Positions 1 through 9,660 of a stretch of 35,501 nucleotides of DNA are shown here, in pieces (position 1 is the first letter of the stretch; every line of letters starts with the position of its first letter). The notes below the pieces were generated by a model. It searched no databases and was not told where the DNA came from. It was given only the letters and a program-made list of their open reading frames with translations. This DNA comes from Candidatus Rokubacteria bacterium GWC2_70_16. GTDB lineage: Bacteria > Methylomirabilota > Methylomirabilia > Rokubacteriales > CSP1-6. Location of the stretch: contig MGBV01000042.1 in assembly GCA_001788415.1 (NCBI GenBank), forward strand, positions 1 through 35,501, given 5' to 3'. The position numbers and the translations under genes are program-made.

Positions 1-983
1 AGCGAGCCGTACCGCTGTGGCGCCGCGGGCTCCCAGAGGGGAGAGGTGGTCGAGGCCCAGCCGGTGCAGCCGTACCAGTCGACCACGACGACTCCGGTGC
101 GGGCGATGAACTCGCGCTGGACCTCGACGGGGATGGGGGCGCCGCCCACCACCGCCAGGCGGAGCGAGGTGAGGTCGCGCCGCTCCAGGTCGATGTCCCG
201 GGTGAGGTAGACGTACATGGTCGGCACGCCGGAGAAGACCGTGATGCGCTCGCCCTCGATGCGCCGGGCGACCTCCTCCACGTCCCACCGGGGCAGCAGG
301 CGCAGGGTCGCGCCGGTGGCGCAGGCCACCAGCGTCATCATCAGGCCGAAGGTGTGGAAGATGGGCAGCGCCACGAGGTGGCGGTCGTCCTGGCGGAGCG
401 GCCAGACCTGGACGTGCCACTGCATCATGCCGACCCACCAGTTGCGGTGCGTGATCATCACGCCCTTGGCCCGGCCGGTGGTGCCGGAGGTGTAGTGCAG
501 GGCGCAGAGATCGTCCGGGTCGCGCTCGACCAGCACCGGGGCGGCGGGCCGGGCGACCAGGCCGGCGAGGCGATGGCTGCCGAAGGGGACGGTGTCGGCC
601 GCGACGATGAGGTGCTCGAGCCCGGGCGCATCGGGCCAGGCCAGATCCAGCAGGGGCAGGAACTCGGGGTCGGCGATGATCACCCGGGCGGCCGCATTGC
701 GCAGCACGTAGGAGATCTCGTCCTGCCTGTACATGGTGTTCAGCGGCGAGGCGACACCACCCGCCTTGATCGCCGCCCAGTAGCTGACCAGGAAGGCGAT
801 GGAGTTCGGCAGCATGATGCTGACCCGGTCGCCGGGGCGCACGCCGAGGGCCTGGAGGGCTGCGGCGAGGTTGTCGGTCTGCCGGTCCAGCTCGCGCCAG
901 GTGAGGCTCTCCTCGCCGAAGCAGACCGCCGCCCTGTCGGGCAGGCGCCGGGCATTGTCCACGAGATACTGCGCCAGGTTCAT
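1..983 (-). CDS. AMP-dependent acyl-CoA synthetase / long-chain fatty-acid-CoA ligase, N-terminal part (runs off left edge)
   Basis: Minus-strand reading frame from ATG at 983: MNLAQYLVDNARRLPDRAAVCFGEESLTWRELD...; contains AMP-binding P-loop motif YTSGTTGRAKGVMITHRN. Absent from the ORF track because it is open at the window edge. Confidence 0.93.
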   Translation of the reverse strand, partial: MNLAQYLVDNARRLPDRAAVCFGEESLTWRELDRQTDNLAAALQALGVRPGDRVSIMLPNSIAFLVSYWAAIKAGGVASPLNTMYRQDEISYVLRNAAARVIIADPEFLPLLDLAWPDAPGLEHLIVAADTVPFGSHRLAGLVARPAAPVLVERDPDDLCALHYTSGTTGRAKGVMITHRNWWVGMMQWHVQVWPLRQDDRHLVALPIFHTFGLMMTLVACATGATLRLLPRWDVEEVARRIEGERITVFSGVPTMYVYLTRDIDLERRDLTSLRLAVVGGAPIPVEVQREFIARTGVVVVDWYGCTGWASTTSPLWEPAAPQRYGS

Positions 984-1082
984 GGCAAGTCCCTCCTCCG
1001 TCGGCCCCCAGAGGGGAGGGCGGGCTGCGGGACGCGCCCTCTCTCTGTCAAGATGGGGGGGCTGTGACCCCCTGGGAGTCTA

Positions 1083-1227
1083 GCAGGTTGCTGAAAAACC
1101 CGCAGGCTGCTCAAAAAGGTCCAGATGCGAGGCGGCGCCCTCAGCCGCACGCTCAACGTACAGAGAGTACGCCTCGCGTGCGGCTGAGGGCGCCAACGAA
1201 GCAGATGGGCCTTTTTCAGCGGCCTGC
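1083..1227. repeat. Large imperfect palindromic repeat (about 50-nt arms) with an inner hairpin; candidate dispersed intergenic element
   Basis: Left arm 1102-1152 gcaggctgctcaaaaagg...ggcgccctcagccgcacgc; right arm 1176-1227 is its near reverse complement; inner cgtac-agaga-gtacg at 1156-1170. The terminal sequence gcaggttgctgaaaaa is repeated at 1083-1098. Confidence 0.85.
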
Positions 1228-1315
1228 CAGAGCCTATTCCAGGACTTGGGAAGGGGCGCGATTGGCCAGCAGGCGGGATGTTCTGGTATCCTAAGAGTCC
1301 TGTGCGGGAGGAATC

Positions 1316-2626
1316 ATGAACATCTGCGTCGTGGGAACGGGGTACGTGGGACTGGTGACGGGCGCCGTGTTCGCCGACCTGGGGAATGACGTGGTCTGCG
1401 TGGACAAGGTCGCCGCGAAGATCCAGGGGCTCCAGGCCGGGCGCATGCCGATCTACGAGCCCGGGCTCGAGGAGATGGTCGCCCGCAACGTGGGCGACGG
1501 CCGGCTCGCGTTCACCGTGGACCTGCCGGCGGCGGTACGCCAGGCCGACGTCGTCTTCATCGCCGTGGGCACGCCGTCCCGGGACAACGGCGAGACGGAT
1601 CTCTCCCAGGTGGAAACCGTCGCGGCCGAGATCGGCCGGGCCATGGACCGCTACAAGGTGGTGGTCAACAAGTCCACCGTGCCGGTCGGCACGGGCGAGC
1701 TCGTGCGGGAGGTCATCGCGCGCAATCAGCCGAGGCCCGTGGACTTCGACGTGGTGTCGAATCCGGAGTTCCTGCGCGAGGGCTCGGCCATCGAGGACAC
1801 CCTGCGCCCGGACCGCATCGTGATCGGGGCGCCGAACCAGCAGGTGGCCATGACTCTCGTGGAGCTCTACGCCCCGCTCGAGCGCCCGATGATCATCACC
1901 GACCTGCCCTCGGCGGAGGTGATCAAGTACGCCTCCAACGCCTTCCTGGCGGCGAAGATCTCCTTCATCAACGCCATCGCCAACATCTGCGAGGCCGCGG
2001 GCGCGGACGTGGGCCAGGTGACGAAGGGCATGGGGCTCGACTCGCGGATCGGCCCGGCCTTCCTCCAGGCGGGGCTGGGCTACGGCGGCTCGTGCTTCCC
2101 CAAGGACGTGGACTCGCTGATCCACACCGCGGCCCGCCTCGGCTACGACTTCAAGCTGCTGCGGTCGGTGCTGGAGATCAACCGGGAGCGGGCCACGCTC
2201 CTCCTGGAGGCGATGCGCAAGGCCCTGGGCCCCCTCGACGGCAAGGCCGTCGCGGTCCTCGGGCTGGCCTTCAAGCCCAACACGGACGACATGCGCGAGG
2301 CCCGGAGCGTGGAGGTCATCGGGCTGCTCCGGGCGGCCGGTGCCGCCGTCAGGGCCTACGATCCCGTGGCCACGGACAACGCGCGGCCGCTTCTCCCGGC
2401 GGACGTCACCTTCTGCGCCTCGCCCTACGAGGCGGCCGACGGGGCCGACGCCGTGGTCCTCGTCACCGAGTGGAACGAGTTCAGGTTCCTGAACCTGGAG
2501 CGCCTCCGCGCCGCCCTGCGCCGTCCCGTCATCTTCGACGGGCGCAATCTCTGGGAGCCCGAGCGCATGCGCCGGCTGGGCTTCGAGTACCACTCCGTCG
2601 GGCGGAAGCCCGTGCTGCCGTCCTGA
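1316..2626 (+). CDS. ugd: UDP-glucose 6-dehydrogenase
   Basis: [32 protein letters not shown] Rossmann start; [16 protein letters not shown] catalytic Cys motif; GGGAGG ribosome-binding site upstream. Confidence 0.96.
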   Translation: MNICVVGTGYVGLVTGAVFADLGNDVVCVDKVAAKIQGLQAGRMPIYEPGLEEMVARNVGDGRLAFTVDLPAAVRQADVVFIAVGTPSRDNGETDLSQVETVAAEIGRAMDRYKVVVNKSTVPVGTGELVREVIARNQPRPVDFDVVSNPEFLREGSAIEDTLRPDRIVIGAPNQQVAMTLVELYAPLERPMIITDLPSAEVIKYASNAFLAAKISFINAIANICEAAGADVGQVTKGMGLDSRIGPAFLQAGLGYGGSCFPKDVDSLIHTAARLGYDFKLLRSVLEINRERATLLLEAMRKALGPLDGKAVAVLGLAFKPNTDDMREARSVEVIGLLRAAGAAVRAYDPVATDNARPLLPADVTFCASPYEAADGADAVVLVTEWNEFRFLNLERLRAALRRPVIFDGRNLWEPERMRRLGFEYHSVGRKPVLPS

Positions 2627-2637
2627 GGGGAGCCACC

Positions 2638-2730
2638 GTGCGCGTCCCGGTCACCGGCGGCGCGGGGTCACCATGGCACGGGCACCCGGGCTGTCGCCCG
2701 CCCGTGCCTGCGGAGGGTCTCACGACTTGA
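2638..2730 (+). other. Truncated duplicate of the downstream gene 5' end (30-codon remnant ORF)
   Basis: GTG start after ggggag: [30 protein letters not shown]. First ~10 codons mirror the next gene ([10 protein letters not shown]); stop TGA overlaps the TTG at 2727 (TTGA). Confidence 0.6.
2650..2713. repeat. 64-bp repeat copy 1 (hairpin-containing) at the 5' end of the first SDR gene
   Basis: gtcaccggcggcgcggggtcaccatggcacgggcacccgggctgtcgcccgcccgtgcctgcgg; one mismatch to 3679-3742. Hairpin GGCACGGGC(2675-2683)/GCCCGTGCC(2700-2708) with nested GGGC-tgtc-GCCC. Confidence 0.95.
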
Positions 2731-3662
2731 GGGTCCTGGTCACCGGCGGCGCGGGGTTCATCGGGTCCCACCTCTGCGATTTCCTGCTCGCCCGGGGGTG
2801 CGAGGTCCTCTGCGTCGACAACCTCCTGACGGGCACCGTGGACAACATCGCCCACATCCGCGACGGGCGCTTCCTCTTCATCAAGCACGACGTGACCAAC
2901 TACATCGTGGTGGACGGACCGCTGGACTACGTGCTCCACGTCGCGAGCCCCGCCTCGCCCATCGACTACCTCGAGCTGCCCATCCAGACCCTCAAGGTCG
3001 GGGCGCTGGGCACCCACAAGGCGCTCGGGCTGGCCAAGGCGCGACAGGCGAAGTTCCTCCTGGCGTCCACCTCGGAGGTCTACGGGGACCCGCTCGTGCA
3101 CCCGCAGCGCGAGGACTACTGGGGGAACGTGAACCCGGTGGGACCGCGCGGCGTGTACGACGAGGCGAAGCGCTTCGCCGAGGCCATGACCATGGCCTAC
3201 CACCGCTTCCACGGTGTGGACACACGCATCGTGCGCATCTTCAACACCTACGGCCCCCGCATGCGGCTCACCGACGGCCGGGCCGTTCCCACCTTCATCC
3301 GCCAGGCGCTCCGGAACGAGCCCCTCACGGTGAACGGGGATGGCTCGCAGACCCGGTCGTTCACCTACGTCTCGGACCTGGTGGAAGGGATCTGGCGGCT
3401 CATGGGGGCGCCCGTCAACGAGCCGATCAACATCGGCAACCCGCGGGAGATGACGCTCCTCGAGCTGGCCAAGACCATCCTCCGGCTGTCCAGCTCCAGG
3501 AGCGAGATCGTCTTCACGCCCCTGCCCGTGGACGACCCGAAGGTGCGGCAGCCGGACATCACGAGAGCGCGGCAGCTCCTGGGCTGGGAGCCGACCGTCT
3601 CGGTGGAGGACGGGCTCCGGGAGACCATCGAGTGGTACCGGCGCCACGGGCAACAGACGTGA
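2673..3662 (+). CDS. UDP-glucuronate decarboxylase (UDP-xylose synthase family SDR); start ATG 2673 or TTG 2727
   Basis: [102 protein letters not shown] is the characteristic UXS signature. TTG 2727 is preceded by GGAGGG. Confidence 0.92.
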   Translation: MARAPGLSPARACGGSHDLRVLVTGGAGFIGSHLCDFLLARGCEVLCVDNLLTGTVDNIAHIRDGRFLFIKHDVTNYIVVDGPLDYVLHVASPASPIDYLELPIQTLKVGALGTHKALGLAKARQAKFLLASTSEVYGDPLVHPQREDYWGNVNPVGPRGVYDEAKRFAEAMTMAYHRFHGVDTRIVRIFNTYGPRMRLTDGRAVPTFIRQALRNEPLTVNGDGSQTRSFTYVSDLVEGIWRLMGAPVNEPINIGNPREMTLLELAKTILRLSSSRSEIVFTPLPVDDPKVRQPDITRARQLLGWEPTVSVEDGLRETIEWYRRHGQQT

Positions 3663-3666
3663 AACC

Positions 3667-3759
3667 ATGACGATCCTCGTCACGGGCGGCGCGGGGTCAC
3701 CATGGCACGGGCACCCGGGCTGTCGCCCGCCCGTGCCTGCGGCGGCTCGAACGGTTTGA
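3667..3759 (+). other. Truncated duplicate of the second SDR 5' end (remnant ORF)
   Basis: ATG start: [29 protein letters not shown]; mirrors downstream LKILVTGGAG; stop TGA overlaps TTG at 3756, same architecture as 2638-2730. Confidence 0.6.
3679..3742. repeat. 64-bp repeat copy 2 (hairpin-containing) at the 5' end of the second SDR gene
   Basis: gtcacgggcggcgcggggtcaccatggcacgggcacccgggctgtcgcccgcccgtgcctgcgg; 63/64 identical to 2650-2713. Confidence 0.95.
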
Positions 3760-4685
3760 AGATCCTCGTCACCGGCGGCGCGGGGTTCATCGGCTCGCAT
3801 GTGGTGGATGCGTTCGTGCGGGCGGGGCACACGGTGACGGTGGTGGATAATCTCGCCACGGGCAGCCTGGCCTGGGTGAACCCCGGGGCCGCGTTCCACC
3901 GCCTCGATCTGCGGAGCGCGCGGCTGGGCGATCTCTTCGAGGCCGAGCGTCCCGAGGTGGTCGCCCACCTGGCGGCCCAGGCGGCGGTGAGCCGCTCCGT
4001 CGCCGACCCCGCCTTCGACGCCAGCGTGAACATCCTGGGAGGTCTCAACCTGCTGGACTGCTGCCGCTGGGTCGGCGTCCGGCGCCTCATCTACTCGTCC
4101 AGCGGAGGCGCAGGCTACGGGGACACCGACGCGATCCCGACGCCGGAGGGGCACCCCCTCCTGCCCGCCTCCCCCTACGGCATCGCCAAGGTGGCGATGG
4201 AGCACTACCTGGCCGCCTGGGGCAGCATCCACGGCATCAGCGGCGTCTCCCTCCGGTACGCCAACGTCTACGGGCCGCGCCAGAACCCCGCCGGCGAGGC
4301 GGGAGTGGTGGCGATCTTCAGCCACCGCCTGCTCACGGGACAGACGCCGGTGATCAACGGCGACGGCGAGCAGACCCGCGACTACGTCTTCGTGGAAGAC
4401 GTGGCGGACGCCAACCTGCGCGCGCTGGAGCGCGCCACCGTCACGGGCGGCGTCAACATCGGCACCGGTGTCGAGACCTCCGTGAACGACCTCCACGCGC
4501 GGCTGGCACGCGCGGCGGGCGTGACGACGCCGGCCGCGCGCGGGCCCGCGCGCCCCGGCGAGCAGCGCCGCAGCTGTCTCGATCCGGGCCTGGCCGCGCA
4601 GGCACTCGGCTGGCGGCCCACGGTGTCCCTGGACGAGGGCCTCGCCCGCACCTACGAATTCTTCAAGAAGGAGTTCGGCCCATGA
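3702..4685 (+). CDS. NAD-dependent epimerase/dehydratase, UDP-glucose 4-epimerase-like (extended SDR); start ATG 3702 or TTG 3756
   Basis: [45 protein letters not shown]...; YGIAKVAMEHYL (YxxxK); RYANVYGPRQNPAGEAGVVAIF. Confidence 0.9.
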   Translation: MARAPGLSPARACGGSNGLKILVTGGAGFIGSHVVDAFVRAGHTVTVVDNLATGSLAWVNPGAAFHRLDLRSARLGDLFEAERPEVVAHLAAQAAVSRSVADPAFDASVNILGGLNLLDCCRWVGVRRLIYSSSGGAGYGDTDAIPTPEGHPLLPASPYGIAKVAMEHYLAAWGSIHGISGVSLRYANVYGPRQNPAGEAGVVAIFSHRLLTGQTPVINGDGEQTRDYVFVEDVADANLRALERATVTGGVNIGTGVETSVNDLHARLARAAGVTTPAARGPARPGEQRRSCLDPGLAAQALGWRPTVSLDEGLARTYEFFKKEFGP

Positions 4686-4852
4686 TCGACGAAGAGCTCC
4701 GCTCCATCCTGGCGTGCCCGGCCTGCAAGGGCGACCTCCTCTTCGAGGAGACGCGGATCATCTGCCCGGCGTGCAAGAAAGCCTACCCCATCCGCGACGG
4801 CATCCCGGTGATGCTCATCGGCGAGGCGGAGCCCTGGACACCGCCAGCGTAA
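4682..4852 (+). CDS. Trm112-like/UPF0434 zinc-ribbon small protein
   Basis: [56 protein letters not shown]; two CPxCK motifs and the IPVML family ending. ATGA overlap with the preceding stop. Confidence 0.8.
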   Translation: MIDEELRSILACPACKGDLLFEETRIICPACKKAYPIRDGIPVMLIGEAEPWTPPA

Positions 4853-5913
4853 CCGCCGTCATCCTGGCCGGGGGCCAGGGCACCCGGCTCCGCCCGCTCA
4901 CGTACCACCGGCCCAAGTCCATCGTCCCCCTGCTCAACGTCCCCTTCCTCGCCTACCAGCTCGCCCTCCTGCGCCAGCACGGGATCCGGGACGTCGTCCT
5001 GTCCTGCTCCTACATGGTGGACGAGGTGCGCGAGACGATGGGCGACGGGGACCGGTACGGCGTGAGACTCGGCTACGCCGTGGAGGTCGAGCCGCTGGGC
5101 ACGGCCGGGGGCGTGCGCAACGCCGTGGATCTCCTGGGCGGGCGCGTCGTGGTGCTGAACGGGGACGTCCTCACCGACGCCGACCTCGGCGCGATGCTGC
5201 GCTTCCACGCCGACCGGCGCGCGGCGGCCACGATCTACCTCACCCGCGTGCCCGATCCCACGGCCTACGGCCTGGTGGAGCTCGGCGCGGAGGGACGCAT
5301 CCTGCGCTTCATCGAGAAGCCGGACCCCGCCCAGATCACCACGGACACGATCAACGCGGGCGCCTACATCCTGGAGCGGCGGCTCCTGGACCGGATCCCG
5401 GGGGGGCGCATGGTGTCCATCGAGCGGGAGTTCTTCCCGGGGCTCCTGGCCGACCGCATCGCGTTCTTCGGGTGGGTGGCGGACCACTACTGGCTCGACA
5501 TCGGCAGCCCCGCCAAGTACCGGCAGGGCCAGCTGGACCTCCTGGCCAGGCGCGTCGCCACCACCGTGAGCCCGGCGGGGGCGCTGGCGGACGGACGCCT
5601 CTCGGCCGAGGGCATCTCCATGGCCCCGGGGGCGAGCGTCGCGCGCCCGTCCCTGATCGGCGCCGGCAGCCGGCTCGGAGCGGGCTGCCGCGTGGGGCCC
5701 TCCGCGGTGCTCGGGCCCGGGTGCGCCGTGGGCGCCGGCGCCGCCGTGACGGGGGCCATCCTGTGGGACCGCGTCTCCGTCGGCGACCGCGCGGTGCTCC
5801 AGGACTGCATCGTCGCCAGCGGGGCCCGGATCGGCGCCGGCGCGCAGGTCGGAGCGGGTGTGGTGCTGGAAGCCGGGGCCGTGGTGGCCGACCACGCGCG
5901 CCTGGCCGGGTAG
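4771..5913 (+). CDS. Sugar-phosphate nucleotidyltransferase with C-terminal left-handed beta-helix (mannose-1-P guanylyltransferase / GlmU-like)
   Basis: [37 protein letters not shown]; hexapeptide-rich C-terminus ([31 protein letters not shown]). Start uncertain: GTG 4771, GTG 4714 or CTG 4834. Confidence 0.88.
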   Translation: MQESLPHPRRHPGDAHRRGGALDTASVTAVILAGGQGTRLRPLTYHRPKSIVPLLNVPFLAYQLALLRQHGIRDVVLSCSYMVDEVRETMGDGDRYGVRLGYAVEVEPLGTAGGVRNAVDLLGGRVVVLNGDVLTDADLGAMLRFHADRRAAATIYLTRVPDPTAYGLVELGAEGRILRFIEKPDPAQITTDTINAGAYILERRLLDRIPGGRMVSIEREFFPGLLADRIAFFGWVADHYWLDIGSPAKYRQGQLDLLARRVATTVSPAGALADGRLSAEGISMAPGASVARPSLIGAGSRLGAGCRVGPSAVLGPGCAVGAGAAVTGAILWDRVSVGDRAVLQDCIVASGARIGAGAQVGAGVVLEAGAVVADHARLAG

Positions 5914-5956
5914 CCTCGATCCCCGCCCCGTCCGCGGGCGTGTTATCCTGCACTGG

Positions 5957-7747
5957 ATGGCCATCGAGCTGATCCGCAACTTCTCCATCGTCGCCCACAT
6001 CGACCACGGCAAGTCTACCCTGGCGGACCGCCTGCTCTCGCTCACGGGGACCATGGACGCCAAGAAGGCCGTGGGACAGGTGCTGGACTCCATGGATCTC
6101 GAGAAGGAGCGCGGCATCACGATCAAGGCCCATACGGTCCGCCTCCTCTACACGGCCCGGGACGGGAAGGAGTACACGCTCAACCTGATCGACACGCCGG
6201 GGCACGTGGACTTCTCCTACGAGGTCTCGCGCTCGCTGGCGGCCTGCGAGGGCGCCCTCCTCATCGTGGACGCCGCCCAGGGGGTCGAGGCCCAGACCCT
6301 GGCCAACTTCTACCTCGCCGTGGACGGCGGCCTCGAGATCGTCCCGGTGATCAACAAGATCGACCTCCCGGCGGCCGATGTGGAGGGGACACGGCGGCAG
6401 ATCACCGAGATCCTGGGGCTGGACGGGGACGAGGCGATCCCCATCTCCGCCAAGCACGGCACCAACGTGGCGGATGTCCTGGAGGCCATCGTCGCGCGCA
6501 TCCCGCCGCCCACGGGCGACCCGGAGGCGCCGCTCAAGGCGCTGGTCTTCGACTCCTTCTACGACTCCTACCAGGGCGTGGTGGTGTACGTGCGGCTCCT
6601 GGACGGTCGGGTGCGCGCCGGGCAGCGCGTCCTCCTCATGTCCAACGGCAAGGTCTACGAGGTCCAGCAGGCGGGGGTCTTCGCGCCCGACATGCGGCCG
6701 GTCGAGGAGCTGTCTGCCGGGCAGGTGGGCTACCTCACGGCCTCCATCAAGCGCGTGGCCGACGCCAAGATGGGCGAGACCATCACCGACGCGCTCAGGC
6801 CGACGGCTGCGCCGTGTCCCGGCTACCGCGACGCCAAGGCCATGGTCTTCGCCGGCCTCTACCCCATCGAGGACACGGACTACGAAGGCCTCCGGGACGC
6901 GCTGGAGAAGCTCAGGCTCAACGACTCCGCCCTGAGCTTCGAGCCGGAGACCTCGCTGGCGCTCGGCTACGGCTTCCGCTGCGGCTTCCTCGGCCTGCTC
7001 CATCTCGAGATCGTGCAGGAGCGGCTCGAGCGCGAGTTCAACCTCTCGCTGATCGTCACGGCCCCCAGCGTGCGCTTCAAGGTGGTCACCACCCAGGGCG
7101 AGGTGCTGGAGGTGGACAACCCGGCGAAGCTCCCGCCGCCGGACAAGATCGAGCGCATGGAGGAGCCGTACGTCCGCGGCTCCATTTTCGTCCCGACGGA
7201 GTTCATGACGGTCATCTACAAGCTCGCGCAGGACAAGCGCGGCGAGCACCGGTCGCTGGAGTACCTGGGGAAGCGGGTGCACATCCTGTTCGACTTCCCG
7301 CTGAGCGAGATCGTGGTGGACTTCTACGACAAGCTCAAGTCCGTGTCCAAGGGCTACGCCTCCTTCGACTACGAGTTCCTGGAGTTCCGGCCCTCGGAGC
7401 TGGCGAAGCTCGACATCCTGCTCAACGGCGACCCGGTGGACGCGCTCAGCGTCATCGTGCACCGGGAGAAGGCCTACGAGAAGGGCAAGGCGCTCACCGA
7501 GAAGCTGCGCGAGGTCATCCCGCGCCAGCTCTACGAGGTGGCGATCCAGGCCGCCATCGGCAGCCGGGTCATCGCCCGGGAGACGGTCAAGGCCATGGGC
7601 AAGAACGTCACCGCCAAGTGCTACGGCGGCGACATCACGCGGAAGCGCAAGCTCCTGGAGAAGCAGAAGGAAGGGAAGAAGCGGATGAAACAGGTCGGCA
7701 AGGTCGAGGTCCCGCAGGAGGCCTTCCTGTCGGTGCTGAAGAGCTGA
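5957..7747 (+). CDS. lepA: Elongation factor 4 (LepA)
   Basis: [33 protein letters not shown]...[36 protein letters not shown]...C-terminal [41 protein letters not shown]. Confidence 0.98.
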   Translation: MAIELIRNFSIVAHIDHGKSTLADRLLSLTGTMDAKKAVGQVLDSMDLEKERGITIKAHTVRLLYTARDGKEYTLNLIDTPGHVDFSYEVSRSLAACEGALLIVDAAQGVEAQTLANFYLAVDGGLEIVPVINKIDLPAADVEGTRRQITEILGLDGDEAIPISAKHGTNVADVLEAIVARIPPPTGDPEAPLKALVFDSFYDSYQGVVVYVRLLDGRVRAGQRVLLMSNGKVYEVQQAGVFAPDMRPVEELSAGQVGYLTASIKRVADAKMGETITDALRPTAAPCPGYRDAKAMVFAGLYPIEDTDYEGLRDALEKLRLNDSALSFEPETSLALGYGFRCGFLGLLHLEIVQERLEREFNLSLIVTAPSVRFKVVTTQGEVLEVDNPAKLPPPDKIERMEEPYVRGSIFVPTEFMTVIYKLAQDKRGEHRSLEYLGKRVHILFDFPLSEIVVDFYDKLKSVSKGYASFDYEFLEFRPSELAKLDILLNGDPVDALSVIVHREKAYEKGKALTEKLREVIPRQLYEVAIQAAIGSRVIARETVKAMGKNVTAKCYGGDITRKRKLLEKQKEGKKRMKQVGKVEVPQEAFLSVLKS

Positions 7748-8424
7748 TGCCCATGCGGGACAGCGAGAGTCGCCCCGAGGCGCAGGCAGCGGTCGCCGAG
7801 CAGGCGGCGAGACCCCGCCGCAAGTCCCAGGTCCGCGAGTACAGCGAGGCCATCATCGTCGCGGTGCTGCTCGCGCTCGTGATCCGCGCCTTCGTGGTCC
7901 AGGCGTTCACGATCCCCTCGGGCTCCATGATGGAGACGCTCCTGGTGGGCGACTACATCCTGGTGAACAAGTTCCTCTTCGGGCCCGAGATCCCGTTCAC
8001 GGACACCCACCTGCCCGGCCTCCGGGACCCGGCGCGCGGCGACATCGTCGTCTTCAAGTACCCCAACGACGAGTCGCGGGACTTCATCAAGCGCATCGTG
8101 GCCCTGGGCGGCGAGACCGTGCAGGTCAGGGACAACCGCGTGTACGTCAACGGCCAGCCCACGGACGAGCCCTACGTGCGGCCCGGCTCGGTCCCGGCCG
8201 CGCCGTCCGGTCACTGCGGCTATCTCTACGCCTGCGAGCCGACTGTCGTGCCCCCGGGCTCCTACTTCGTCATGGGGGACAACCGCGACAACTCCCAGGA
8301 CAGCCGGTACTGGGGGTTCGTCAAGCGCGAGAAGATCCGCGGCAAGGCCTTTCTCATCTACTGGTCGTGGAACGGGGACCGGCATTGGCTGCGCTGGCGC
8401 CGGCTGGGGAACTGGCTCCCGTAG
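7747..8424 (+). CDS. lepB: Signal peptidase I
   Basis: TM segment then FTIPSGSMMETLLVGDYILVNKFLFG; DIVVFKYPNDESRDFIKRIVALGGE; GDNRDNSQDSRYWGFV. ATGA overlap with lepA. Confidence 0.96.
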   Translation: MPMRDSESRPEAQAAVAEQAARPRRKSQVREYSEAIIVAVLLALVIRAFVVQAFTIPSGSMMETLLVGDYILVNKFLFGPEIPFTDTHLPGLRDPARGDIVVFKYPNDESRDFIKRIVALGGETVQVRDNRVYVNGQPTDEPYVRPGSVPAAPSGHCGYLYACEPTVVPPGSYFVMGDNRDNSQDSRYWGFVKREKIRGKAFLIYWSWNGDRHWLRWRRLGNWLP

Positions 8425-8465
8425 CAGGCCCGCGGCCTGCGGGGCGGCCGGCGGAGTGGGTGCGC

Positions 8466-9635
8466 ATGCTAGAGGGGAGCGGTCCCGCCACGCTGTGGGC
8501 GCCGCGGGGCACGGCGCTCGGCGTCTACGTCCACGTCCCCTTCTGCGCGAAGCGCTGCGGCTACTGCTCCTTCAACACCGCCGTGTACCTGGAGGCGGCG
8601 CTGCCGCGGTATCTCGCGGCGCTGGGCCGCGAGATCGACCTGGCGGGCGCGGCCCCCTGGAGCGCGGCCGCGCCGGTCTCCACGGTCTTCTTCGGCGGCG
8701 GCACGCCCTCGCTCCTGACGCCCGCGCAGCTCGGCGCCGTCCTGGAGCGTCTCCGCGCGCGGTTCTCCGTGGCCCCCGACGCCGAGATCACGGTCGAGTG
8801 CAATCCGGAGAGCGTGTCGCGGGACCGGCTGTCCGGCTACCGCGACACGGGCGTGAACCGCATCAGCCTGGGAGTCCAGAGCCTCGACGACCAGGTGCTC
8901 GCCTCGCTGGACCGCGCGCACTCGGCCGCGGAGGCCCGCGCCGCCTTCGACGCCGGGCGCCGGGCCGGGTTCGCCAACGTCAGCGCGGACCTGATCTACG
9001 GGCTCCCGGGGCTCGACGCGGCCACGTGGGACAGGACCGTCCGGAGCCTGCTCGACTGGGAGCCCGATCACCTCTCGGCCTACGCGCTCACGCTGGACGA
9101 GGGCAGCCGCTGGCACGCGGCGGGGCGCACCGGGCTCCCGGCCGAGGAGACCGTCGCCGAGCAGTACCGGACGCTCGCCCGCCTGGCGGCGGAGGCCGAC
9201 TTCGAGCACTACGAGATCTCCAACTACGCCCGTCCGGGACGGCGCTCCGCGCACAATCAGATCTACTGGCGCGCCGAGGAGTACCTCGCGCTGGGCCCGG
9301 GGGCCTGCGGCTTCCTGGGCGACACCCGCTACGGCAACGTCAAGGCGACCGAGCGGTACTGCGCCACGCTCGAGGCCGGGGCGCTCCCCGTGGCGACGCA
9401 GGAGCGGCTCACGGCGCGCCAGCACCTCGCCGAGCGGCTCATCCTGGGCCTGAGGCTCGGGGACGGCATCCCCGAGGCGTGGCTGGCGGAGCGCATGGCC
9501 CTCGAGCCGGGACGCCTCCCCGCCCTGCTCGAGGCCTGGCGGGAGCGGGGTCTTCTGGCGCGGGCCCGCGGGCGCGCGCGCCTCACCGAGGCCGGCTTCC
9601 TGCTCTCCGACGCGCTGTTCGTGGAGCTACTCTAG
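8466..9635 (+). CDS. hemW: Radical SAM HemW (coproporphyrinogen III oxidase-like heme chaperone)
   Basis: MLEGSGPATLWAPRGTALGVYVHVPFCAKRCGYCSFNT; FFGGGTPSLL; RISLGVQSLDD; HYEISNYARPG. Confidence 0.94.
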   Translation: MLEGSGPATLWAPRGTALGVYVHVPFCAKRCGYCSFNTAVYLEAALPRYLAALGREIDLAGAAPWSAAAPVSTVFFGGGTPSLLTPAQLGAVLERLRARFSVAPDAEITVECNPESVSRDRLSGYRDTGVNRISLGVQSLDDQVLASLDRAHSAAEARAAFDAGRRAGFANVSADLIYGLPGLDAATWDRTVRSLLDWEPDHLSAYALTLDEGSRWHAAGRTGLPAEETVAEQYRTLARLAAEADFEHYEISNYARPGRRSAHNQIYWRAEEYLALGPGACGFLGDTRYGNVKATERYCATLEAGALPVATQERLTARQHLAERLILGLRLGDGIPEAWLAERMALEPGRLPALLEAWRERGLLARARGRARLTEAGFLLSDALFVELL

Positions 9636-9660
9636 GGAGTCGTGTAGGATACAAGCGGCC

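Noticed and set aside
8424-8440. gcaggcccgcggcctgc palindrome after lepB
   Set aside because: Short GC palindrome without T-run; not distinguishable from background.
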